DNA of 6,302 bases from Oceanococcus sp041619315 (GCA_041619315.1 JBFKEC010000197.1:1-6302), one strand, 5' to 3'. Positions 1 to 5,605 are shown, numbered from the stretch's first letter. Translations and numbers: made by a program. Notes: a model not told the origin generated them from the letters alone.

Positions 1-537
1 GGCGCAGGCCGCCTGTCCCAGACGCAAGGCCGTACCTGAAGGTGCATCGACCTTGTGCTTGTGATGCGCTTCGATGATCTCGATATCAGCCTCATCGCGC
101 ATGATGCGCGCAGCCATTTCGGTCAATTTCACACACACATTCACGCCGACACTGAAATTGGCCGCTTGCACCAGCGGACGCGATTGCGCCAGTTTGATCA
201 GCCTGGCCTGTTCTTCAGCGGCCAGACCGGTGGTTCCGGTGACCAGCGCTACCGTAGTCTGCTCAAGCGCATCAATCAGACGCATGGTCCCTTCAGGTCG
301 ACTGAAGTCAATAACCACATCACTTATGGCCAGAGCCTGGTCGAGCTGATCGACCACCGCGACGCCATTGCGCCCGACACCGGCAATTTCGCCACTGTCG
401 GCACCAATCAGGCTGGAGCCATGGGCATCGGTGGCAGCGCTCAATACGAGCTGCGAATGGTTTTGCAGTGCCTGGATAACCGTACGGCCCATACGGCCAC
501 CGGCACCATGAACGCATACGCGCACGGGATTGCTCAT
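1..537 (-). CDS. dapB: 4-hydroxy-tetrahydrodipicolinate reductase DapB, N-terminal 179 residues (partial)
   Basis: Cytoplasmic enzyme that reduces the DapA product with NAD(P)H in the diaminopimelate/lysine pathway, which feeds peptidoglycan. The reading frame starts at ATG 537 and runs off the left edge; about 90 of roughly 270 residues are missing. Visible: MSNPVRVCVHGAGGRMG with the Rossmann dinucleotide motif GxxGxxG (G11, G14, G17), the segment AANFSVGVNV, and the family signature EIIEAHHKHKVDAPSGTA. In that signature H158/H159 and K162 match the E. coli active-site residues H159, H160 and K163, one number lower. The start is fixed because the same frame is closed by the dnaJ TGA just upstream and the Rossmann motif needs this N-terminus. 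Only nine bases separate it from dnaJ and no clear Shine-Dalgarno is visible, so it is probably co-transcribed and translated by coupling or reinitiation. In related genomes carA and carB often follow; that part is outside the window. Confidence 0.96.
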   Translation of the reverse strand, partial: MSNPVRVCVHGAGGRMGRTVIQALQNHSQLVLSAATDAHGSSLIGADSGEIAGVGRNGVAVVDQLDQALAISDVVIDFSRPEGTMRLIDALEQTTVALVTGTTGLAAEEQARLIKLAQSRPLVQAANFSVGVNVCVKLTEMAARIMRDEADIEIIEAHHKHKVDAPSGTALRLGQAACA

Positions 538-546
538 GTCAGCTTG

Positions 547-1671
547 TCAGTTGATGTGGGTTTCAAGAAAGTCCTTGGCTTTATCGAGCCACGACTTGGA
601 CTTGGGATTGTGCTTGTCGCCACTGCCCTTGAGGGAATCGCGGAACGCTTCAAGCAACTCTTTCTGCTTCTTGCTGAGTTTAACCGGAGTTTCGACCACA
701 ACCTGACACAACAGGTCGCCGGTCGCTCCGCCGCGGACCGATTTGACGCCCTTGCCGCGCAAGCGGAAAACCTTGTGACTTTGTGTTTCCGCTGGAATCT
801 GCAGGCGTGCCTTGCCAACCAAAGTCGGCACTTCAAGGTCACCGCCAAGCGCTGCCGTGGCAAAATCAATCGGCACCTGACAGATCAGATCACTCTCTTC
901 ACGGGTGAAGAAGCTGTGCTGCTTGACCTCGATCTGAACGTATAAATCACCACTTGGGCCACCCAGATCACCGGCTTCGCCTTCACCAGAAAGGCGAATT
1001 CTGTCGCCACTGTCGACACCTGCCGGAATCGTGACCTTGAGTGATTTCTCACTGCGTTGACGGCCTTCGCCACCACAGTCCGCACAGTATTCCGTGATGA
1101 TCTGACCGCGCCCACGGCATTGTGGGCAGGTCTGTTGAACAGAGAAGAAGCCCTGCTGCATACGCACCTGACCAACACCATGACAGGTCGGGCAGGTTTT
1201 TGGCTCGGTGCCCGGCTTGGCGCCGCTGCCATCACACGGCGAACACGCATCCCAACGCGGGATCTTGATCGTGACGTCCTTGCCGAATGCCGCTTCTTCC
1301 AGGGTGATACTCAGGTTGTAACGCAGGTCAGAACCGCGCCGGGCGCCACCGCGACCGCGGCCGCCGCCACCACCGAAAATATCGGAGAAAATATCGCCGA
1401 AAACATCGCCAAAGCCTGCGCCGGCACCACCACCGCCGCCCATGCCCTTGAGGCCTTCGTGGCCATAGCGGTCATAGGTTGCGCGTTTTTCCTCATCGGC
1501 GAGGATTTCGTAGGCTTCCGAGGCTTCCTTGAACAGCTCTTCCGATTTGCTGTCACCGGGGTTGCGGTCAGGGTGATGCTTCATCGCCAGACGGCGGTAG
1601 GCTTTTTTGATCTCGGCGGCTGATGCGTCACGATTGACGCCAAGAATCTCGTAATAGTCGCGCTTGCTCAT
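547..1671 (-). CDS. dnaJ: Chaperone DnaJ (Hsp40, type I), 374 aa, complete
   Basis: Co-chaperone that delivers unfolded proteins to DnaK and stimulates its ATPase. All type I domains are present in order. The J domain (about residues 5-70) carries the catalytic HPD at 33-35. A Gly/Phe-rich region (about 76-108) has three D-[VI]-F motifs (DVF, DIF, DIF). The zinc-binding domain has four CxxCxGxG repeats at 143-150, 160-167, 182-189 and 196-203, with all eight cysteines kept. Two beta-rich substrate-binding domains and a short lysine-rich tail follow. Length is as expected for the family. ATG 1671 is the only possible start: the frame upstream stays open to a TAG at 1741-1743 but has no ATG, GTG or TTG, and MSKRDYYEILGV is the standard N-terminus. 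The bases before the ATG (ACAACGCCCC on the coding strand) contain no Shine-Dalgarno, which is unusual. It follows dnaK by 111 bases with no promoter visible between them, so it is probably read from the dnaK promoter. Confidence 0.98.
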   Translation of the reverse strand: MSKRDYYEILGVNRDASAAEIKKAYRRLAMKHHPDRNPGDSKSEELFKEASEAYEILADEEKRATYDRYGHEGLKGMGGGGGAGAGFGDVFGDIFSDIFGGGGGRGRGGARRGSDLRYNLSITLEEAAFGKDVTIKIPRWDACSPCDGSGAKPGTEPKTCPTCHGVGQVRMQQGFFSVQQTCPQCRGRGQIITEYCADCGGEGRQRSEKSLKVTIPAGVDSGDRIRLSGEGEAGDLGGPSGDLYVQIEVKQHSFFTREESDLICQVPIDFATAALGGDLEVPTLVGKARLQIPAETQSHKVFRLRGKGVKSVRGGATGDLLCQVVVETPVKLSKKQKELLEAFRDSLKGSGDKHNPKSKSWLDKAKDFLETHIN

Positions 1672-1714
1672 GGGGCGTTGTTGGGCTGGTCCGGTCGGGC
1701 GATGAGAAGGGAGT

Positions 1715-1772
1715 GCCGGATACGACGAAGGCGCGAAGGGCTATTACCCTTCGCGCCTTGCGCTTATCCGGC
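1715..1772 (-). repeat. Long two-part hairpin in the dnaK-dnaJ gap, not a canonical terminator
   Basis: A perfect 13-bp inverted repeat, AAGGCGCGAAGGG (1728-1740) with CCCTTCGCGCCTT (1747-1759), encloses a 6-base loop. An outer perfect 8-bp pair, GCCGGATA (1715-1722) with TATCCGGC (1765-1772), extends it across a 5x5 internal loop. The structure begins ten bases after the dnaK stop codon. No T-run follows on either strand, so it does not look like a rho-independent terminator. Inference: an intercistronic stem that protects the dnaK mRNA 3' end, marks a processing site, or lowers dnaJ expression relative to dnaK. Confidence 0.85.
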
Positions 1773-1782
1773 TGGGCCGGTG

Positions 1783-3708
1783 TTACTTCTTGTCGTCGTC
1801 TTTGACTTCTTCAAACTCGGCGTCAACCACGTCGTCCTGCGCCGCGGCGCCCGCGTCCGTCGGGCCTGCAGCACCGGCTGCATCACCCGCCTGAGCGGCA
1901 TAAGCCTGCTCGGCCAATTTGGCAGAGGCTTCGGCCAGCGTCTTGGACTTGGCTTCGATGGCGTCCTTGTCGTCACCCTTGAGGGCTTCCTTCAATTCTT
2001 CCACTGCGGCCTGGATGCTGGTTTTTTCCTCTTCGGACACCTTGTCACCCAGATCTTCCAGCGATTTCTCAACGCCGTGCACCAGACCTTCGCCCTGGTT
2101 ACGCGCTTCGATCAGCTCGCGGAACTTGCGATCTTCCTCGGCATGCTCCTCGGCGTCCTTGACCATCTTTTCGATTTCGTCATCGGACAGCCCGCTGGAG
2201 GCCTTGATGGTGATCGACTGTTCCTTGTTGGTCGCCTTGTCCTTGGCATTGACGTGCAGGATACCGTTGGCATCAATGTCAAAGGTGACTTCGATCTGCG
2301 GGGTCCCACGCGCTGCCGGCGGGATACCATCAAGGTTGAACTCACCAAGCATTTTGTTGGCGGCAGCCTGCTCGCGCTCACCCTGATAGACCTTGACCGT
2401 CACTGCGGACTGATTGTCATCTGCGGTGGTGAAGGTTTCCGATTTGCGCGTCGGAATCGTGGTGTTCTTCTCGATCAGCTTGGTCATGCGACCGCCCATC
2501 GTTTCAATACCCAGCGACAGCGGGGTCACGTCGAGCAGCAGCACATCTTTGACATCACCCGACAGCACGGCACCCTGAACGGCAGCACCAACGGCCACAG
2601 CCTCATCAGGATTCACGTCCTTGCGCGGGTCCTTGCCGAAGAAGTTCTTGACCGCTTCCTGAACCTTGGGCATACGCGTCTGACCGCCGACCAGAATCAC
2701 GTCATGGATTTCACCCGCTGACAGACCGGCATCCTTGAGTGCAACCTTGCACGGCTCGATGGTGCCTTCAACCAGATCAGCAACCAGCGACTCCAGCTTG
2801 GCGCGTGACAGCTTCATGGTCAGATGCTTGGGCCCAGAGGCATCGGCCGTGATGTAAGGCAGGTTGATTTCAGTCTGACTGGTCGAGGACAGCTCGATCT
2901 TGGCCTTCTCGCCGGCTTCCTTGAGGCGCTGCATGGCCAGCGGATCGCCGCTCAGATCAACGCCCTGCTCTTTCTTGAACTCGTCCGCGATGTAATTGAT
3001 CACGCGCAGGTCGAAATCTTCACCGCCGAGGAAGGTGTCACCGTTGGTGGCCAGCACTTCGAACTGCTTCTCGCCATCAACGTCGGCAATCTCGATGATC
3101 GAGACGTCAAAAGTACCGCCGCCAAGGTCATACACGGCAATCGTCTTGTCGCCCTGGACCTTGTCCAGGCCGTATGCCAGCGCCGCTGCAGTCGGTTCGT
3201 TAATGATGCGCTTGACGTCCAGACCGGCAATTTTGCCGGCATCCTTGGTCGCCTGACGCTGTGAATCGTTGAAGTATGCCGGCACGGTAATCACCGCAGA
3301 GTCGACCTTCTCGCCCAGGAAGTCCTCGGCGGTTTTCTTCATCTTCATCAACACTTGCGCGGAAATTTCCGGCGGTGCCAGGCGATTGCCCTGCACTTCT
3401 ACCCAAGCATCACCATTGTCAGCCTTGGTGATTTTGTAGGGCACCATCTTGATGTCTTTCTGTACCACGTCGTCTTCAAAGCGACGACCGATCAGACGCT
3501 TGATCGCGTACAGGGTGTTGGTCGGGTTGGTAACAGCCTGACGTTTGGCCGGACGACCTACCAGAACCTCACCATCCTCGGCGTAAGCGACAATCGACGG
3601 CGTGGTGCGCTCGCCTTCGCTGTTTTCAATGACCTTGCTGGACTCGCCGTCCAGAACCGCGACACACGAATTGGTGGTCCCGAGGTCAATACCGATGGTT
3701 CTTGCCAT
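1783..3708 (-). CDS. dnaK: Molecular chaperone DnaK (Hsp70), 641 aa, complete
   Basis: ATP-dependent cytoplasmic chaperone that binds exposed hydrophobic peptides, working with DnaJ and GrpE. All three Hsp70 signatures are present: IDLGTTNS at 7-14, VYDLGGGTFDVS starting at 192, and VILVGGQTRMPKVQ at about 337-350. Key residues sit at the E. coli numbers: K70, P143, R151, E171, D194 and T199 in the nucleotide-binding domain, the linker DVLLLDVTPL at 388-397, and M404, A429 and V436 around the peptide cleft. The helical lid follows, then an Ala/Gly-rich stretch (about 602-624) and the acidic tail EEVKDDDKK, close to the enteric EEVK-type end. The start ATG is fixed by the family N-terminus and by a Shine-Dalgarno GGAG seven bases upstream. 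It has its own sigma-32 type promoter and a structured leader of roughly 70 bases, and may also be read through from grpE. Confidence 0.99.
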   Translation of the reverse strand: MARTIGIDLGTTNSCVAVLDGESSKVIENSEGERTTPSIVAYAEDGEVLVGRPAKRQAVTNPTNTLYAIKRLIGRRFEDDVVQKDIKMVPYKITKADNGDAWVEVQGNRLAPPEISAQVLMKMKKTAEDFLGEKVDSAVITVPAYFNDSQRQATKDAGKIAGLDVKRIINEPTAAALAYGLDKVQGDKTIAVYDLGGGTFDVSIIEIADVDGEKQFEVLATNGDTFLGGEDFDLRVINYIADEFKKEQGVDLSGDPLAMQRLKEAGEKAKIELSSTSQTEINLPYITADASGPKHLTMKLSRAKLESLVADLVEGTIEPCKVALKDAGLSAGEIHDVILVGGQTRMPKVQEAVKNFFGKDPRKDVNPDEAVAVGAAVQGAVLSGDVKDVLLLDVTPLSLGIETMGGRMTKLIEKNTTIPTRKSETFTTADDNQSAVTVKVYQGEREQAAANKMLGEFNLDGIPPAARGTPQIEVTFDIDANGILHVNAKDKATNKEQSITIKASSGLSDDEIEKMVKDAEEHAEEDRKFRELIEARNQGEGLVHGVEKSLEDLGDKVSEEEKTSIQAAVEELKEALKGDDKDAIEAKSKTLAEASAKLAEQAYAAQAGDAAGAAGPTDAGAAAQDDVVDAEFEEVKDDDKK

Positions 3709-3715
3709 TTGCTTG

Positions 3716-3719
3716 CTCC
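3716..3719 (-). promoter_or_regulatory. Ribosome binding site of dnaK
   Basis: GGAG on the minus strand, seven bases before the dnaK ATG. It lies in TGGAGCAAGC, a 10-base string repeated exactly at the grpE ribosome binding site with the same spacing. Confidence 0.85.
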
Positions 3720-3724
3720 AAATT

Positions 3725-3745
3725 GCATGGCATTGATTGCCATGC
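3725..3745 (-). repeat. Start-proximal hairpin in the dnaK leader
   Basis: Perfect 8-bp inverted repeat, GCATGGCA (3725-3732) and TGCCATGC (3738-3745), around a 5-base loop. In the dnaK mRNA the loop reads AUCAA. It ends five bases before the GGAG ribosome binding site and is not followed by a U-run, so it is not a terminator. Its position suggests an mRNA-stabilising or translation-modulating element; that function is inference. Confidence 0.75.
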
Positions 3746-3756
3746 GTGTATTCATG

Positions 3757-3777
3757 AAAGGGGCATCAAGCCCGTTT
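3757..3777 (-). repeat. Promoter-proximal hairpin at the 5' end of the dnaK leader
   Basis: In the mRNA sense AAAC-GGGC-UUGAU-GCCC-CUUU: a 4-bp GC stem plus three A-U pairs, interrupted by one C-C mismatch, closing a 5-base UUGAU loop. It begins at or within a few bases of the transcription start expected from the dnaK sigma-32 promoter. Its loop is the exact complement of the loop of the downstream hairpin at 3725-3745. It is weaker than that hairpin. Confidence 0.55.
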
Positions 3778-3785
3778 GGTTTCTA

Positions 3786-3813
3786 AAGTGGGGTTGGCTG
3801 GCGTGCTTTCAAG
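3786..3813 (-). promoter_or_regulatory. Sigma-32 (RpoH) type heat-shock promoter for dnaK
   Basis: Minus strand: CTTGAAA (3807-3813), a 13-base spacer, then CCCCACTT (3786-3793). The RpoH consensus is CTTGAAA-N13-15-CCCCATNT, so the -35 is perfect and the -10 has one departure (C for T at its sixth base). Transcription should start near 3777-3781, giving a dnaK leader of about 70 bases. The -35 element overlaps the grpE stop codon (TGA at 3809-3811), so the promoter reaches into the end of grpE. Confidence 0.88.
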
Positions 3814-4381
3814 CAGCGCCGTCACTGGGCATGGCGCGTGAAACGACCACCATGGCCGGACGCAACACCCGCTCATTCAGGACATAGCCCTTCTGCATCA
3901 CGTCTATGACCGTGTTGGGCGCCACATCAGCGCTGGGCACAGCGGTCATGGCCTCGTGCTGGGCCGGATCAAACGGCTCGCCTTTGGGGTCAATCGCTTT
4001 CACACCATGACGGGTCAGTGCATCACCCAGCATTTTTGCGGTGAGTTCGGTGCCTTCGATGTACTTGGCATCGGCCCCGGCTTCACGGGCGGCCTTGAGC
4101 CCCATGTCCAGGCTGTCACACACCGCCAGCAAGTCGTGGGCAAACTTTTCCAGCGCGAATCGACGCGCCGCATCAATTTCACGCTCGGCACGCTTGCGAA
4201 TGTTGTCCTGCTCGGCGGTTGCCCGCAAGCAGCGTTCCCAGTTTTCATCGGCCTTGGCCTGGGCCTCGGCCAGCTGAGCTTTGAGCTCTTCGACGCCAGG
4301 CTCTTGCGAGCTGGTGTCCTGGGCAGGTTGTTCGGCCTGTTCGGCCGTCTGTTCGGGATTGGCGTTGGGCTCGTGCTGCAC
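3809..4381 (-). CDS. grpE: Nucleotide exchange factor GrpE, 190 aa, complete
   Basis: Homodimeric cytoplasmic protein that releases ADP from DnaK and so resets the chaperone cycle; it is also regarded as a thermosensor of the system. A polar, Glu/Gln-rich N-terminal tail (1-28) is followed by the long coiled-coil helix (about 30-85, with NIRKRAEREIDAARRFALEKF) and the four-helix and beta-wing region. The family signature is present as GEPFDPAQHEAM (134-145) and VMQKGYVLNERVLRPAMV (161-178). Length is close to E. coli GrpE (197). The chosen start is a GTG at 4381, supported by GGAG seven bases upstream. An ATG at 4392-4394 overlaps that Shine-Dalgarno but is out of frame. The gene is expressed from its own sigma-32 type promoter, and its stop codon lies inside the dnaK promoter. 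Confidence 0.97.
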   Translation of the reverse strand: MQHEPNANPEQTAEQAEQPAQDTSSQEPGVEELKAQLAEAQAKADENWERCLRATAEQDNIRKRAEREIDAARRFALEKFAHDLLAVCDSLDMGLKAAREAGADAKYIEGTELTAKMLGDALTRHGVKAIDPKGEPFDPAQHEAMTAVPSADVAPNTVIDVMQKGYVLNERVLRPAMVVVSRAMPSDGAA

Positions 4382-4388
4382 GCGCTTG

Positions 4389-4392
4389 CTCC
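4389..4392 (-). promoter_or_regulatory. Ribosome binding site deciding the GTG start of grpE
   Basis: GGAG on the minus strand, seven bases before the GTG at 4381. It supports that GTG over the nearby out-of-frame ATG at 4392-4394. The surrounding TGGAGCAAGC (complement of 4384-4393) is identical to the dnaK site. Confidence 0.75.
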
Positions 4393-4397
4393 ATAAG

Positions 4398-4424
4398 TGA
4401 TCGGATCATGTGGCCAATTTGGCC
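4398..4424 (-). repeat. Two adjacent short dyads in the grpE leader
   Basis: TGATC-G-GATCA (4398-4408) and GGCCAA-T-TTGGCC (4412-4424) are both perfect inverted repeats around a single central base, three bases apart. They lie between the expected grpE transcription start (near 4430) and the ribosome binding site. One-base centres make them poor RNA hairpins but plausible DNA-protein sites. Neither matches CIRCE. Function unknown, and chance is possible. Confidence 0.45.
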
Positions 4425-4435
4425 TGGCAGGCGCT

Positions 4436-4463
4436 ATTTGGGGGTGTTCACAAACCTTTCAAG
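4436..4463 (-). promoter_or_regulatory. Sigma-32 (RpoH) type heat-shock promoter for grpE
   Basis: Minus strand: CTTGAAA (4457-4463), a 13-base spacer, then CCCCAAAT (4436-4443) followed by A. This fits the RpoH consensus CTTGAAA-N13-15-CCCCATNTA with one departure in the -10. It lies entirely in the 99-base gap between hrcA and grpE, so grpE does not depend on the hrcA transcript. Expected start near 4428-4431, giving a leader of roughly 50 bases. Confidence 0.9.
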
Positions 4464-4480
4464 GCATGCGCGGTGAGATT

Positions 4481-5569
4481 TCAGGCGCCAGAGCGCGATT
4501 CACCGTTCAACACACCACCCAAGGCTGCTGCGGTGGACTCGACCAGTGGGATCAAACGTCGGTAATCCATGCGTTGCGGACCGATCACCCCAAGCACCCC
4601 GGCCATTTCACCATCGACTTGATACGGCGCGGTAATCAGACTGCAGTTGTCCAGGATGTTGTAGCCGGATTCACGACCGATATAAATGCGGATGCCATCG
4701 GCATCAAGGCAGCGGTCAAGGAAACCAAGCAGTTCACGCTTGCGATCCAGCGCATCAAACAGTCCGCGCAGATACTGCGGATTGAGCAAATCGTCGCCCG
4801 CCAAAAGGTTGCCACGCCCGGACACCGCAAGCTTGTTGCGCACTCCAGGATTGGCGACCTGCTCGGCGAAACTGGCAACGTCGCGCATGATCCGGTCAAT
4901 CTTTTCCCAGCGCTCCTGCACGTCACGGTTCAGCAATTCACGCAACGACAGCAGATCACGGCCGGCATAGCGCTCATTCAGAAAACTGGCAGCCTCGGCC
5001 AGTCGTTCAACCGCAACCGGTTCAGCCAGTTCAAATATACGGTTTTGCACCTGGGTGCCATTGACCACCAGCACTGCCAGCACTTTGCGCGCGGTGAGCG
5101 GCACAAATTCAATCTGGTGCAGGCGGCACTGATTGCGCCGTGGCACGGACACCACCGCCGCCATGTGGCTAAGCTGAGACAACAGCTGTGAGGCACCGCT
5201 TGCGACCTCTTCACCGGCCTGCAGGCGGGCCAGCAATTGGTGACGCAGGGTGTGGAACTCACCCAGCTCCGGTGTTTGCGGACTTAACAACGTGTCGACA
5301 AAGAAGCGGTAGCCACGCTGAGTCGGCACCCGTCCAGCCGAGGTGTGCGGGGCATTGAGATATCCCAGGCGCTCCAGATCCGACAAGGTATTGCGGATGG
5401 TTGCTGCGCTGACATTCAGACTGCTGGTTTCCGACAACAATCGCGAACCGACCGGCTGACCCACCATGATGTAACGCTCGACCACCAGCTTGAGAATCTG
5501 GCAGGCACGCTCGCTCAGATCGTCGTTGACCTCAGTCTTGTTGGATGTACTTCTGTCGGATTCGGCCAT
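4481..5569 (-). CDS. hrcA: Heat-inducible transcription repressor HrcA, 362 aa, complete
   Basis: DNA-binding repressor of class I heat-shock genes. It binds the CIRCE inverted repeat as a dimer and needs GroEL for activity. Visible: the N-terminal winged helix (about 18-92) with YIMVGQPVGSRLLSE, the recognition region SAATIRNTLSDLERLGYL (54-71) and the wing segment HTSAGRVPTQRGYRFF (75-90). A GAF-like core and dimer region follow, with IGRESGYNILDNCSLI and GPQRMDYRRLIPLV near the C-terminus. Length is normal. The ATG at 5569 gives an 18-residue polar leader before the conserved fold. No ATG, GTG or TTG occurs in frame within that leader, so this is the best start, yet no Shine-Dalgarno precedes it. 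A sigma-32-like promoter ends only seven bases upstream. No CIRCE is visible in this window, so autoregulation or control of grpE-dnaK by HrcA is not supported here. Confidence 0.97.
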   Translation of the reverse strand: MAESDRSTSNKTEVNDDLSERACQILKLVVERYIMVGQPVGSRLLSETSSLNVSAATIRNTLSDLERLGYLNAPHTSAGRVPTQRGYRFFVDTLLSPQTPELGEFHTLRHQLLARLQAGEEVASGASQLLSQLSHMAAVVSVPRRNQCRLHQIEFVPLTARKVLAVLVVNGTQVQNRIFELAEPVAVERLAEAASFLNERYAGRDLLSLRELLNRDVQERWEKIDRIMRDVASFAEQVANPGVRNKLAVSGRGNLLAGDDLLNPQYLRGLFDALDRKRELLGFLDRCLDADGIRIYIGRESGYNILDNCSLITAPYQVDGEMAGVLGVIGPQRMDYRRLIPLVESTAAALGGVLNGESRSGA

Positions 5570-5576
5570 GGTGAAT

Positions 5577-5605
5577 TAATGGGGATGGCCCGACCACATG
5601 TCAAG
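5577..5605 (-). promoter_or_regulatory. Candidate promoter for hrcA, sigma-32-like and overlapping a sigma-70-like pattern
   Basis: Minus strand: CTTGACA (5599-5605), a 14-base spacer, then CCCCATTA (5577-5584). It departs from the RpoH consensus at one base in each element. The same bases include a perfect sigma-70 -35 TTGACA with CATTAA 17 bases downstream, a poor -10. Either reading places the transcription start within a few bases of the hrcA ATG at 5569, implying a very short or absent leader. Which sigma factor uses it cannot be settled from sequence. Confidence 0.65.

Noticed and set aside
55..945. 296-codon plus-strand frame opposite dapB and dnaJ
   Set aside because: It spans parts of two well-supported minus-strand genes, lacks a recognisable motif, and is best explained as a shadow of their codon bias.
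1665..1676. CCCCATGA at the dnaJ start as a sigma-32 -10 element
   Set aside because: No CTTGAAA-like -35 lies 13-15 bases upstream and the element would overlap the start codon.
1711..1716. GAGTGC in the dnaK-dnaJ gap as half of a CIRCE element
   Set aside because: The partner GCACTC arm at the required spacing is missing.
1728..1759. Rho-independent terminator after dnaK
   Set aside because: The stem is strong but neither strand has a T-run after it.
3558..3755. Possible upstream reading frame starting at ATG 3755 in the dnaK leader and overlapping dnaK out of frame
   Set aside because: No Shine-Dalgarno precedes it and it runs 65 codons into dnaK with no recognisable product; the GGAG site clearly serves the dnaK ATG.
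1678..3786. Long open frames on the plus strand opposite dnaK (1678-2721, 2824-3264, 3355-3786)
   Set aside because: Antisense open frames opposite dnaK/hsp70 genes are a known artefact of their codon use and have caused misannotations. These show no recognisable domain, and the minus strand encodes a complete DnaK.
4391..4394. ATG at 4394 as the grpE start
   Set aside because: It is out of frame with GrpE and overlaps the GGAG that correctly positions the GTG at 4381.
4397..5191. 264-codon plus-strand frame opposite hrcA
   Set aside because: Fully antisense to a complete, recognisable HrcA and without family motifs of its own.
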